Origin: Providencia rettgeri
GTDB lineage: Bacteria > Pseudomonadota > Gammaproteobacteria > Enterobacterales > Enterobacteriaceae
Reading direction: 5' to 3'
DNA length: 64,000 nucleotides
NCBI GenBank assembly: GCA_900455085.1
Contig: UGTZ01000001.1
Location: 2,572,501-2,636,500 of the forward strand
The notes under the pieces were generated by a model. That model saw only the letters and a list, made by a program, of their open reading frames with translations, searched no databases and was not told the DNA's origin. Shown one piece after another: positions 27,131-36,266 of this stretch (position 1 is the first letter of the stretch; every line of letters begins with the position of its first letter). The position numbers and the translations under genes were made by a program.

Positions 27131-28251
27131 TTATTTTTTATTGCTATTTTTAGGGTATATCGCCCCAAGCACAGTTTCTTGGCTTGCACCAGTTACAGAA
27201 GCCAAATTCCCTGAAAGCCCAGAAATGGTTCTAGCAGCTAACCATGCAAATGCCAAAGCTTCCATATCATCCCCACTCAAACCAAATTTATCACTTGGCG
27301 CCACTTCAATCCCAGGAAGTAAGGCTGCCATCCGCTGCATTAAAAAGGTATTTTTTGCTCCGCCACCGCAGACTATCAAACGCTCACAACCGCCACATAG
27401 TAACACTTGCTCTGCAATAGAGACTGCTGTCCAATTCGCACAACGTTGCTTGCACATCATCAACTGAAAATTGAAGGAAAATGAGCCAAATGCTGTTCTA
27501 ACCATTGTGTGTTGAAATACTCTCGCCCCGTACTTTTCGGTGATGAACGCCTAAAGTATGGGTCACTTAGCATCGCTTTTAGTAATGCATGGTCAACTTG
27601 ACCACGACTGGCCCATTCACCATCTTTATCGAATGCCTTTTGCTTAATACGCCAACTCCAGGTATCCATTAACATATTGCCAGGTCCAGTGTCATAACCT
27701 TTGACATAAGCACCAGGTAACAAAGCTGTTACATTAGCTATTCCACCAATATTTAGTACAATTCGTTTTTCTGTAGAATGCCCTAAAACAGCTAAATGAA
27801 ATGCAGGAACTAAAGGTGCCCCCTGCCCCCCATAAGCCATATCTCTTCGCCGGAAATCACCTACCGTTGTGATCCCCGTTAAAGCCGCAATACGGTTATT
27901 ATCACCTAACTGCATAGTAAAAGGTTGCTCGCCATCAGGCTCATGCCAAACAGTTTGACCATGGCAACCAATGGCAATGATATCTTCGGATGTTAGCCCT
28001 GTTTGAGTAAGAAGCTGGTTTATTGCATCTGCATATATAGAGCCTAGCTCTCTATCAATTTTACCAACCTCTGATAGCGTTGTTACTTGTCCTTGGCATA
28101 TATCTAAAATTCTTTTTTTTAATTCAATAGGAAATGCAACACTCAAACTGGATTGCTCTGCGACAAATTTGTCACTAATTGCAGCAAGAACGACATCAAC
28201 ACCATCTAGGCTAGTTCCTGACATAACCCCTATGTAACGACCTGATTTCAT
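27131..28251 (-). pseudogene. anmK: Anhydro-N-acetylmuramic acid kinase AnmK, two frameshifts in this assembly
   Basis: AnmK phosphorylates and opens anhydro-MurNAc during murein recycling. The start MKSGRYIGVMSGTSLDGVD at 28251 is homologous to E. coli; the longer upstream frame is not. The frame breaks after QHLAHFPSI. The rest (SIAEQVLLCGGCERLIVCGGG to GAIYPKN) continues in another frame. Deleting one T from the T4 run (A4 on plus, 27467-27470) and one G at 27431-27432 restores SVDDVQATLCELTAVSIAEQV and 372 residues (E. coli 369). Two nearby single-base insertions make sequencing error likely. Confidence 0.93.
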
Positions 28252-28645
28252 CACTATTCTTGTTCCTTCAGAGTGCACATTAACTTTACAAAGCTCGACT
28301 ACAAAAGATTGTGCTTTGATGACAAATTTTGTCAACAATTCGATGCAATTTCTCGGCGCGCTTCGCAGGAATAATAAATAAATGCTTTAAAACTCAAAAT
28401 TGCTAGACAACCCAAATAAAAAAGACGTTTTGTAATACCTTAAATTTTCATTTCCAATATAATGGTACATAATACATTTATCAGCTCGGCATTACGGTTC
28501 TGTACCTCAGCTAAAGTTTTAACACCTTATTTCTGCTTGGCAACAGGTGCGAAAAGATGCTCATAAGCTGACTACCCTATATGAATATTTAACAAAGAGT
28601 GCCTTATTGAGTGAAATAATCGCGAATTTGAGATATTTTACCTAG

Positions 28646-28680
28646 TGTTTACACTCTATTTAAATCAATATCGGTAATCT
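28646..28680 (+). promoter_or_regulatory. PhoP-box promoter of slyB (predicted)
   Basis: The direct repeat TGTTTA-CACTC-TATTTA (28646-28662) matches the PhoP box with one mismatch. It is followed after 12 bp by TAATCT (28675-28680) as a -10, the spacing used at PhoP-activated promoters. slyB is a PhoPQ target in E. coli and Salmonella. The leader would be about 100 nt. Confidence 0.6.
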
Positions 28681-28788
28681 AACCATCGCTTTTTAATACC
28701 ATTATTTTGATACTTGTTGTGTTTATGGTGAAAACAAATATACGATGCTATGTTAGTGCCACAGACAGCAAATCTCATAGGAGTTCTT

Positions 28789-29256
28789 ATGCTTAAGAAA
28801 GTTTTTGTAGGTGTTGTAGCAGTTGCAGCTTTATCAGGCTGTGTCAATACCAGTACGCTTTCTGGTGATACTATTTCAGCCAAGGATGCGAAACAGGTAC
28901 AGACGGTGACTTATGGTACTGTTCTGAATGCTCGCCCTGTGACTATTCAAGCTGGTGAAGACGGCAACGTAATTGGAGCCATTGGTGGTGCAGTACTTGG
29001 TGGGTTATTAGGTAACACTATCGGTGGTGGGACAGGTAACACATTAGCAACTGCTGCGGGTGCTATCGCTGGTGGCTTAGCTGGCCAAGAAGCTCAAGGC
29101 GCATTAAATAGAAGCCAAGGTGTTCAATTAGAAATCCGCCTCGATAGCGGCAAAAACATTGTTGTAGTTCAAAAACAAGACCCAAACACCTTCCGTAATG
29201 GTCAACGCGTTATGATTGCAAATAGCGGAAATACCGTTACTGTATCTCCTCGATAA
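28789..29256 (+). CDS. slyB: Outer-membrane lipoprotein SlyB
   Basis: A 155-residue lipoprotein, the same length as in E. coli. Start at 28789 (MLKKVFVG), with AGGAG six bases upstream. The lipobox is LSGC (Cys near residue 19). A glycine-zipper segment GGAVLGGLLGNTIGGG is followed by a C-terminal beta domain. SlyB belongs to the PhoPQ regulon and stabilises outer-membrane proteins under envelope stress. It is divergent from anmK and convergent with slyA, as in E. coli. Confidence 0.96.
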   Translation: MLKKVFVGVVAVAALSGCVNTSTLSGDTISAKDAKQVQTVTYGTVLNARPVTIQAGEDGNVIGAIGGAVLGGLLGNTIGGGTGNTLATAAGAIAGGLAGQEAQGALNRSQGVQLEIRLDSGKNIVVVQKQDPNTFRNGQRVMIANSGNTVTVSPR

Positions 29257-29279
29257 TCTTACGGTTACTAAATTAGGTA

Positions 29280-29305
29280 TGCTCACCGGCTATTGCCGGT
29301 GAGCA
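29280..29305 (+). terminator. Terminator of slyB
   Basis: Perfect 11-bp arms TGCTCACCGGC and GCCGGTGAGCA with a TATT loop, then TTTCTTA. Confidence 0.85.
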
Positions 29306-29703
29306 TTTCTTATAAAAATATTACTGAATAATATAATAACTTTATGTTTTATAATCATATTTTATATTTATCATGCATGGCTTTTAAATAATGTAATTTC
29401 TTGTTTACACATAAATGCCTTGCTTTCAAACCAATAAACTTATTTTAGCTTATCCCCTCTAATCAATTGTTTGTTATTAATTAATACACACCAATGAATT
29501 AGCTAATTAAAAAAACAAAAGCAACGTCGAGACATACAATTTACAACCTTAATTATATTTCACATAAATCATTCAACAAGAACAATAACCGAGTGTGATT
29601 GCTCATTCTATTATTACCCTATAAAAATTGTATGAACCAATTATTTTTATTGCCAATTTAATAATTAGCATATCATTTATTAGCTAGTCATATTATTTTT
29701 ACA
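29306..29703. other. Intergenic region between slyB and slyA
   Basis: About 400 AT-rich bases between convergent genes. Nothing beyond the slyB terminator is recognised. Confidence 0.4.
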
Positions 29704-30138
29704 TCAAGAATCATTTTGTAGTCTTAAAATATTCTTTTCAAGCTTCAGAAGTAATTGTGACAACTGATAAAGCTCATCTTGGCTAATGTTATTCAATATT
29801 TCTAGACGCGTATTATTTATGACTTGATCTACAGTTTTAATAAAAGGTTCAGATTCTTCAGTTAATTTTATTCTTTTAGCTCTCCTATCATTTGTGCAAG
29901 TATGCCTAGAAATAAGTTTTTTTTCCTCCAACTGATCTAGAGTTCTTACTAATGAAGGCTGTTCAATACCAATCGCTTTCGCTAACTGTATTTGTGATTG
30001 TTCAGGTGGTAGTTGACTTATATTATGTAATGTAACCCAATGTGTCTGTGTAAGTTTAAGAGGCTTCAAACGATAGTCGATTAATGCTCTCCACATGCGA
30101 ACAACACGTGATAACTCTGTCCCAATTTGTGATTCCAA
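29704..30138 (-). CDS. slyA: Transcriptional regulator SlyA (MarR family)
   Basis: A winged-helix dimer that counters H-NS silencing and activates virulence and envelope genes. The start is the TTG at 30138, preceded by AAGGAGG, giving 144 residues, exactly the E. coli and Salmonella length, starting ESQIGTELSRVVRMWRALID; an in-frame ATG at 30177 would add an unconserved leader. The recognition region is QIQLAKAIGIEQPSLVRTLD and the wing DRRAKRIKLTE. Use of TTG probably lowers translation. Confidence 0.95.
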   Translation of the reverse strand: MESQIGTELSRVVRMWRALIDYRLKPLKLTQTHWVTLHNISQLPPEQSQIQLAKAIGIEQPSLVRTLDQLEEKKLISRHTCTNDRRAKRIKLTEESEPFIKTVDQVINNTRLEILNNISQDELYQLSQLLLKLEKNILRLQNDS

Positions 30139-30674
30139 TTTACCCTCCTTTATATAATTATAATGTCTAAAAAACATACCGTCTTCATATTATTTTTTGA
30201 ATTATATATTAATTTCCTTTTATATTTACAACTTTTTATTTATACATTAGCTATTAAATACCTATTTCTAGTTATAATGACTGGTTTATTATGTGGTATA
30301 ACGCCCATTAATACTTCGCAAACTCATCCATTATCTCAACCTAGGCTTAATAAGATAACCTATCAATTATCTTATTAATAAGAATAGCCGCACTCTCCTT
30401 TTTGATCTATCTAATTTACCTCTTATAGTAGTCATGAATAACAATAAAAAAAAACAATGGCAAATAAACCATTAAAAAACAAGTGAATATAGTTAATCTT
30501 AAAATCATGTTAATTACAGCCATTTTGATTTAACCTATACCAATTTTTAATAAATAAAATTTCATTGAAATATAAACCAAGAAATAAATAGCTTATCATT
30601 AATTCCAGTTGAATTAATTTACATTAGAAATAAAACATTTGTTTTATTTCTAATGAAATTTAAGAAGCTGAGGA
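30139..30674. other. Intergenic region between slyA and ydhL
   Basis: About 540 bases, strongly AT-rich. An open frame at 30163-30378 is made of low-complexity hydrophobic codons without a ribosome site and is not accepted. E. coli genes ydhI-ydhK and others normally found here are absent. Confidence 0.45.
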
Positions 30675-30914
30675 TTAAAAGAGTCGTTGTTGCTTATCGA
30701 TGATTTTTTCTTGATCTGGTTTTTTATTTAATATTCTTAAATAGCGTTGGTGACATAAACGAAGTACATTTCGTTTTTCAGTATCAGAGAATTTTAGCCA
30801 ATTAAAGCGTTCATCACGAGTGCGGTAACAACCTCGACAATAACCTTGCTCATTACTTTGACAAATACCACGGCAAGGATTGGGGATCTCAAAAAATTCA
30901 AGTTGTTCAGCCAT
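30675..30914 (-). CDS. ydhL: DUF1289 protein YdhL
   Basis: A 79-residue protein, the E. coli length, starting MAEQLEFFEIPNPCRGICQ with GGGGA upstream. The four-cysteine pattern CRGIC..GYCRGC suggests a small metal or Fe-S site, typical of DUF1289, of unknown function. The start at 30914 is conserved; the in-frame ATG at 30929 is less likely. Confidence 0.9.
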   Translation of the reverse strand: MAEQLEFFEIPNPCRGICQSNEQGYCRGCYRTRDERFNWLKFSDTEKRNVLRLCHQRYLRILNKKPDQEKIIDKQQRLF

Positions 30915-31080
30915 AAGTTTCCCCTTCAAAAGAAAAAATCACCATAAATCTGTGATATACTCCTAAAAATGAGTATTACCATTATTTGTTCAAAAAACAA
31001 ACTGTAATCATTGTATTTATTAATTTAAGCACGTTATATTAATAGGTAAATCGATTCAGGCTGATTCTAAGAGGTTTAAA

Positions 31081-31488
31081 ATGCGCTTACTCCATACTAT
31101 GTTACGTGTTACTGATATGCAGCGTTCTATTGATTTTTACACAAAAGTGTTAGGCATGCGCTTATTAAGAACGAGTGAAAACACAGAGTATAAATACTCT
31201 CTCGCGTTTGTTGGTTACAGCGACGAAAGTGAAGGCGCCGTAATAGAGTTGACCTATAACTGGGGTGTTGACCAATACGATATGGGTAATGCATATGGTC
31301 ATATCGCCCTAGGCGTCGATGATGTTGCAAAAACGTGCGATGATATCCGTAACGCAGGTGGAAACGTCACACGTGAAGCGGGCCCTGTTAAGGGCGGAAC
31401 CACTGTGATTGCATTTGTGGAAGATCCTGATGGTTATAAAATTGAACTGATCGAAAACAAAAGCGCAAGTAAAGGCTTAGGCCATTAA
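31081..31488 (+). CDS. gloA: Lactoylglutathione lyase (glyoxalase I)
   Basis: Converts the methylglyoxal-glutathione hemithioacetal to S-lactoylglutathione. The 135 residues carry the Ni2+ ligands at the E. coli positions: His5, Glu56, His74 and Glu122. Two betaalphabetabetabeta modules are visible. An AAGAGG ribosome site precedes the ATG. It lies upstream of rnt on the same strand as in E. coli, separated by a hairpin. Confidence 0.97.
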   Translation: MRLLHTMLRVTDMQRSIDFYTKVLGMRLLRTSENTEYKYSLAFVGYSDESEGAVIELTYNWGVDQYDMGNAYGHIALGVDDVAKTCDDIRNAGGNVTREAGPVKGGTTVIAFVEDPDGYKIELIENKSASKGLGH

Positions 31489-31503
31489 TTCGCGATATGA
31501 TTT

Positions 31504-31539
31504 AGAAGTTTAGGTACCTAACTTAGCACCTAAACTTCT
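31504..31539. terminator. Hairpin between gloA and rnt
   Basis: Perfect 12-bp arms AGAAGTTTAGGT and ACCTAAACTTCT with a 12-base loop. There is no U-run, so it may be a partial terminator or an RNA end-stabilising element. Confidence 0.6.
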
Positions 31540-31615
31540 ATCACCGTTTACCTGCAAATTTTTACTGGTTTTGGCATAATGTCATCCAACTAGAAAACTA
31601 AAATCGAAAGTCCTA

Positions 31616-32260
31616 ATGTCTGAAAAAAACAATCCAAACGCCCTAGTGAACCGCTTTAGGGGATACTATCCTGTCGTTATTGATGTTGAAACTGGTGGGT
31701 TTAATGCAAAAACTGACGGCCTGTTAGAAATTGCTGCCATCACCTTAAAAATGGATAAAGACGGCTGGCTCTCCATGGATGAAACATTACATTTTCATGT
31801 AGAACCTTTTGAAGGGGCGAATCTTGAACCGTCCGCTCTTGCCTTCACAGGAATTGATCCAACAAACCCTCTACGCGGTGCTGTTAGCGAATATGACGCC
31901 CTTCATGCAATATTTAAAGTCATTCGCAAAGGCATGAAAAATACAGATTGTAATCGTGCAATTATTGTCGCTCATAATGCTAATTTTGATCACAGCTTTG
32001 TGATGAATGCAGCCGAACGAGCAGGTTTAAAACGTAATCCTTTCCATCCATTTGCTACCTTCGATACTGCGGCACTGAGTGGCCTTGTATTTGGTCAAAC
32101 AATTCTGGCAAAAGCTTGTGTTTCTGCGGGTATCCCATTCGATGGTAAACAAGCTCATGGCGCACTGTATGATACTAATCGCACGGCTTTGCTATTTTGT
32201 GAAATCGTTAATAAGTGGAAAAAATTGGGTGGTTGGCCAATTATTGAAGACAGTCAATAA
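31616..32260 (+). CDS. rnt: Ribonuclease T
   Basis: A DEDDh 3'-5' exonuclease that trims tRNA and other stable RNA ends. 214 residues. The DEDDh residues are visible: DVETGG (Exo I), AHNANFDHSF (Exo II), and HGALYDTNRTA with the catalytic His (Exo III). A dimerising, basic surface typical of RNase T is expected. It follows gloA by 127 bp. Confidence 0.96.
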   Translation: MSEKNNPNALVNRFRGYYPVVIDVETGGFNAKTDGLLEIAAITLKMDKDGWLSMDETLHFHVEPFEGANLEPSALAFTGIDPTNPLRGAVSEYDALHAIFKVIRKGMKNTDCNRAIIVAHNANFDHSFVMNAAERAGLKRNPFHPFATFDTAALSGLVFGQTILAKACVSAGIPFDGKQAHGALYDTNRTALLFCEIVNKWKKLGGWPIIEDSQ

Positions 32261-32288
32261 TCTTTTAGTAAATCACTATGACAGAAAA

Positions 32289-32331
32289 ACCGTATTTGAT
32301 GTAAAGTAAAATGCCTTCGTCAAATACGGTT
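32289..32331. terminator. Bidirectional terminator between rnt and grxD
   Basis: Arms ACCGTATTTGA and TCAAATACGGT pair perfectly around a 21-base loop between convergent genes, followed by TTCTT on the plus strand and A-rich bases giving TTTTT on the minus strand. Confidence 0.75.
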
Positions 32332-32357
32332 CTTACGTCTTTTATTTGAGGCTTAAT

Positions 32358-32705
32358 TTAGTCTGCACTAGCTTCATCTGCTGGACGATATTTATCCGCA
32401 GTTTCTTTGATTAGAGACTGGAGCTCACCGCGCTGGAACATTTCCATGATGATATCACAGCCACCGACCAGCTCACCATCCACCCATAATTGTGGAAAAG
32501 TCGGCCAGTTTGCGTATTTTGGCAATTCAGCGCGAATATCTGGGTTTTGTAAGATATCAACATAAGCAAAACGCTCACCACAAGAAGACAGAGCTTGTAC
32601 TGCTTGAGCAGAAAAACCACAGCTCGGAAGTTTAGGAGAGCCTTTCATATATAATAAAATTGGGTTTTCTTTAATTTGGCGCTCAATTCTTTCAATAGTT
32701 GTCAT
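32358..32705 (-). CDS. grxD: Monothiol glutaredoxin 4
   Basis: A 115-residue CGFS-type glutaredoxin that carries [2Fe-2S] clusters and works with BolA-type partners in iron sensing and Fe-S trafficking. The active site CGFS is at 29-32 in PKLPSCGFS; glutathione-binding WPTFPQLWVDGELVGGCD follows. Single gene. Confidence 0.96.
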   Translation of the reverse strand: MTTIERIERQIKENPILLYMKGSPKLPSCGFSAQAVQALSSCGERFAYVDILQNPDIRAELPKYANWPTFPQLWVDGELVGGCDIIMEMFQRGELQSLIKETADKYRPADEASAD

Positions 32706-33184
32706 TTTTAACTTCCTTAAAACAAAGATGCAGGTTTGCAGTCAGCCGGTAACTGAGAGTCTACTGCAACTTAACAGAATACATTGACTGATATAATAAG
32801 AAACTGAATTGTTTCATACAATATGCCAGTTTTATAGGGGCATTACTATAGCATTCCAAAAAGCAAAAAGGCATCTTTTCTATCTTCTATTTACCTAAGT
32901 CAAACAAGCAGCTATTTCTAGTTAAAAATGCATATTTGATATATTCAGGTCATCCATTCGCAATATCTATATGATTTTTATGTGTAACTCCCCTATTTAT
33001 TTGTTAACATTTGAGTAACACTATTACCTTTACCTTTGTAAGGTTTAACGTGTTATCATTAATATATTAAATATCATATCGCCAATAGGCGAAACTCTAA
33101 TGATAAGCAGTAACCGACTATTTCGCTCATTTTAAGAGCAAACACCCTAAGTATTTTGATATAAAAGCAATCAAGGAGTACGCA
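32706..33184. other. Regulatory region of grxD and sodB
   Basis: About 480 AT-rich bases hold the divergent promoters. The only specific site recognised is the RyhB-complementary segment at its right end. Confidence 0.4.
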
Positions 33185-33191
33185 ATGTCAT
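33182..33191 (+). promoter_or_regulatory. Predicted RyhB pairing site over the sodB start codon
   Basis: GCAATGTCAT at the sodB start is perfectly complementary to ATGACATTGC in the RyhB core encoded at 16434-16443. RyhB-sodB pairing at the start codon is established in E. coli, where it blocks translation and triggers decay. Confidence 0.85.
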
Positions 33192-33763
33192 TTGAACTAC
33201 CCGCTTTACCGTATGCAAAAGATGCTTTAGAACCTTATATCTCAGCTGAAACCTTAGAATATCACTATGGTAAGCACCATAACACGTACGTTGTTAACTT
33301 AAATAACCTAATCAAAGGCACTGACTTTGAAGGAAAATCTTTAGAAGAAATTATCAAAACTTCTGAAGCCGGAGTTTTTAACAACGCAGCACAAGTTTGG
33401 AACCACACTTTCTATTGGAATTGCTTAGCGCCAAATGCAGGTGGTGAACCAACAGGTATAGTTGCTGATGCAATCAATAAATCATTCGGTTCTTTCGCTG
33501 AATTTAAAGCTCAATTTACTGATGCAGCAACCAAAAACTTTGGTGCAGGTTGGACATGGCTGGTGAAAAAAGCGGATGATAGCCTTGCTATAGTGAATAC
33601 ATCTAACGCTGCAACACCTATTTCTGGTGATGATAAGCCCGTGTTAACTGTTGATATTTGGGAGCACGCTTACTATATCGATTACCGTAACGCTCGCCCT
33701 AAATATTTAGAAAACTTCTGGGCTCTGGTTAACTGGAAATTTGTGGAAGAAAATTTAGCATAA
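33185..33763 (+). CDS. sodB: Superoxide dismutase [Fe]
   Basis: A 192-residue cytoplasmic FeSOD. Metal ligands fit the E. coli set: His27 (in YHYGKHH), the His of WNHTFYW, Asp and His of DIWEHAYYID. The Fe-type residues AAQVWNHTFYWNCL and the absence of Mn-type glycine-rich substitutions support iron use. AAGGAG precedes the ATG. It is expected to be repressed by RyhB under iron starvation. Confidence 0.97.
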   Translation: MSFELPALPYAKDALEPYISAETLEYHYGKHHNTYVVNLNNLIKGTDFEGKSLEEIIKTSEAGVFNNAAQVWNHTFYWNCLAPNAGGEPTGIVADAINKSFGSFAEFKAQFTDAATKNFGAGWTWLVKKADDSLAIVNTSNAATPISGDDKPVLTVDIWEHAYYIDYRNARPKYLENFWALVNWKFVEENLA

Positions 33764-33796
33764 CAATTTCTGCTTGTTGCTAAGTTTAGATACAGC

Positions 33797-33822
33797 AAGG
33801 GCGAGATATACTCGCCCTTTTA
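33797..33822 (+). terminator. Terminator of sodB
   Basis: Perfect 9-bp arms AAGGGCGAG and CTCGCCCTT with an ATATA loop and a following TTTT. Confidence 0.9.
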
Positions 33823-33851
33823 AATTCACCCTACTCAAGGCTGAAATAAAA

Positions 33852-33935
33852 TCAGAAAATATGCGCAGCAAGAAAGATAATTAATGCTAATGAGCCCAGC
33901 GCAGCAAGCAATCCATATTTAACATCTGTATCCAT
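33852..33935 (-). CDS. ynhF: YnhF-like small membrane protein
   Basis: A 27-residue single-helix protein with start MDTDVKYGLLAALGSLALII, similar in layout to E. coli YnhF (MSTDLKFSLVTT..; 29 residues), a small membrane protein of unknown role encoded in the same sodB-purR neighbourhood. A GAGGAAC ribosome site lies three to four bases before the ATG. Most gene finders would miss it. Confidence 0.75.
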   Translation of the reverse strand: MDTDVKYGLLAALGSLALIIFLAAHIF

Positions 33936-34203
33936 GAGTTCCTCTCATTCTAATGTAATTGAATTAATAAATAACCATGAAATAACAAAGGTTATTAAGT
34001 ATACATATACAAAAAAGTAAAACTAGTGTCTATATCACATGTTATAACATCAATTATTTCTTTCGTTTTTGCGCTAGATCAGACAAAATCGACAACAAAT
34101 CGCTAAATTATTGCCAGCAAAGGATCAATGCATCAATATGCAGGTAATTTTTTAACAAGAATTCTTATAGAGACCGGTTATTGGTCAGGAGTTTTTTTCC
34201 CCC

Positions 34204-35229
34204 ATGGCAACGATTAAAGATGTGGCGAAGCGCGCTGGCGTATCTACCACAACCGTATCCCATGTTATTAATAAAACGCGCTTTGTAGCTGATGACACTA
34301 AGGCTGCGGTTTGGGCTGCAATTAAAGAGCTCAATTATTCGCCAAGTGCGGTTGCCCGTAGTTTAAAAGTTAACCACACAAAGTCAATTGGGTTGTTAGC
34401 AACTTCCAGTGAAGCGCCTTACTTCGCTGAGGTGATCGAATCTGTTGAAAATAGCTGTTATGAAAAAGGCTATACGCTGATTCTTTGTAATTCTCATAAC
34501 AATTTGGGAAAACAAAAAGCGTATTTACAGATGCTAGCACAAAAGCGCGTTGATGGCTTACTTGTGATGTGTTCCGAGTACCCTGATACCTTAATTGGTA
34601 TGCTAGAAGATTACCGCAATATCCCAATGGTAGTCATGGACTGGGGAACTTCTCGTGGCGATTTTACAGATAGCATTATTGATAACTCGTTCCATGGTGG
34701 ATACCTAGCAGGTCGCTATTTAATTGACCGTGGGCATCGCGATATTGGAGTGATCCCTGGTTCACTTGAAAGAAATACAGGTATTGGGCGTTTAACTGGC
34801 TTCAAAAAAGCAATGGAAGAGGCCAAAATTACACTAAAAGAAGAATGGATAGTTCAGGGGGATTTCGAACCTGAGTCTGGCTATAAAGCAATGACGCAAA
34901 TTTTAAGCCATAAACAGCGCCCTACCGCTGTATTTTGTGGTGGTGATATCATGGCAATGGGAGCAATTTGTGCCGCTGATGAAATGGGATTACGTGTTCC
35001 ACAAGACATTTCAATCATTGGCTATGATAATGTGCGAAATGCGCGCTATTTTACACCGGCATTGACCACAATCCACCAACCCAAAGAGCGTTTAGGGCAA
35101 ATGGCCTTCACAATGCTGCTCGATCGTATCGTCAATAAGCGCGAAGATGCTCAAACAATCGAAGTCCACCCTCGCCTTGTAGAACGTCGTTCTGTTGCGG
35201 ATGGTCCATTTATCGATTACCGCCGATAG
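34204..35229 (+). CDS. purR: Purine repressor PurR
   Basis: A 341-residue LacI-family repressor controlled by hypoxanthine or guanine. The N-terminal helix-turn-helix TIKDVAKRAGVSTTTVSHVI and hinge SAVARSLKVNHTKSIGLL are nearly identical to E. coli, as is the end VERRSVADGPFIDYRR. It is convergent with punR with only nine bases between the stops. Confidence 0.97.
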   Translation: MATIKDVAKRAGVSTTTVSHVINKTRFVADDTKAAVWAAIKELNYSPSAVARSLKVNHTKSIGLLATSSEAPYFAEVIESVENSCYEKGYTLILCNSHNNLGKQKAYLQMLAQKRVDGLLVMCSEYPDTLIGMLEDYRNIPMVVMDWGTSRGDFTDSIIDNSFHGGYLAGRYLIDRGHRDIGVIPGSLERNTGIGRLTGFKKAMEEAKITLKEEWIVQGDFEPESGYKAMTQILSHKQRPTAVFCGGDIMAMGAICAADEMGLRVPQDISIIGYDNVRNARYFTPALTTIHQPKERLGQMAFTMLLDRIVNKREDAQTIEVHPRLVERRSVADGPFIDYRR

Positions 35230-35238
35230 TACGAATAA

Positions 35239-36144
35239 CTAGGTTGAAAGCCACTCTGCGTTAAGCGTTTCGTTATCGCCAAGGTAATCTAACACCCAGC
35301 TGAGCGCTGGTGATGTATTATTTTCCACCCAAGTTAAACAGCAAGGACTGGGTGGAAAAGGCTGCGCTAATGATAGTTCAACTAATTGGCCTTTTTCGCA
35401 AAGCGGAGCCGCTCGATGCTCAGGTACCATCCCAACACATAACCCGTTAACTAAACAAGCTAAGCCATTTTCCCAGTAAGGCACAACAAGCCGACGCTGG
35501 TTATCAAGAGCCCAAGTATCACGTTTGGGTAGGTTACGTGAAGTATCTTCAAGGCACAAACTAGGGTACTCTCTCATTTGATCATCGGTCAGTTTTTCAC
35601 CTATTCTGGCTAATGGGTGCTCTGGGCTTGCAACACACATCCACGACATAAAACCCATATCACGGAAACTATACCTTTCACCAATTGGAGATGCTCGAGT
35701 CGCACCAATCGCAACATCTACACGCCCATCAGCAAGTGCATCCCACACCCCATTAAACACCTCTGGATGAATAAAGAGTTCGATATCAGGAAAATGACGA
35801 TAAAAATCAAGAATTAGCTGTTCTGTCCGCTGTGGTTTGACAATACAATCAACAGCAATACTAAATTGACCACGCCAGCCATTCGCAACCTGCTGACACT
35901 GGTGACGAGTATCTGTCATTTTTTTGATAACAGAACGGCTCTCCTTAATAAATATTGCCCCAGCTTCTGTTAGCACAACATCACGATGTCGGCGCTCAAA
36001 TAGAGGAACCGCAAGCCATTCTTCAACTTGCTTAACGGTATAGCTGATTGCAGAAGGTACACGGTGCAATTCTTCAGCAGCACCACTAAAACTTCCAGTT
36101 CGAGCAACTGCATCAATCACTTCGAGTGCATGCGCAGACCACAT
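35239..36144 (-). CDS. punR: LysR-type regulator PunR
   Basis: PunR (YdhB) activates the purine nucleoside transporter gene punC. The start at 36144 (MWSAHALEVIDAVARTGSFS) with GGAGAGG upstream gives 301 residues (E. coli 310). N-terminal winged HTH VPSAISYTVKQVEEW; C-terminal LysR substrate domain. It is divergent from punC, the usual layout for a LysR regulator and its target. Confidence 0.93.
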   Translation of the reverse strand: MWSAHALEVIDAVARTGSFSGAAEELHRVPSAISYTVKQVEEWLAVPLFERRHRDVVLTEAGAIFIKESRSVIKKMTDTRHQCQQVANGWRGQFSIAVDCIVKPQRTEQLILDFYRHFPDIELFIHPEVFNGVWDALADGRVDVAIGATRASPIGERYSFRDMGFMSWMCVASPEHPLARIGEKLTDDQMREYPSLCLEDTSRNLPKRDTWALDNQRRLVVPYWENGLACLVNGLCVGMVPEHRAAPLCEKGQLVELSLAQPFPPSPCCLTWVENNTSPALSWVLDYLGDNETLNAEWLST

Positions 36145-36266
36145 AACCTCTCCTTTCAAAAATTTTGATAGCAAGATCCAAATATTACCGTTTCACAACC
36201 TAAAAAAATAGCCTATACAATGGCGTTATCATTAACATTTTTTTAAATATCAGATAAGTAATAATT

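Noticed and set aside
30163..30378. 71-residue hydrophobic open frame overlapping the slyA start
   Set aside because: AT-rich low-complexity codons, no ribosome site, and it runs antisense over the slyA leader.
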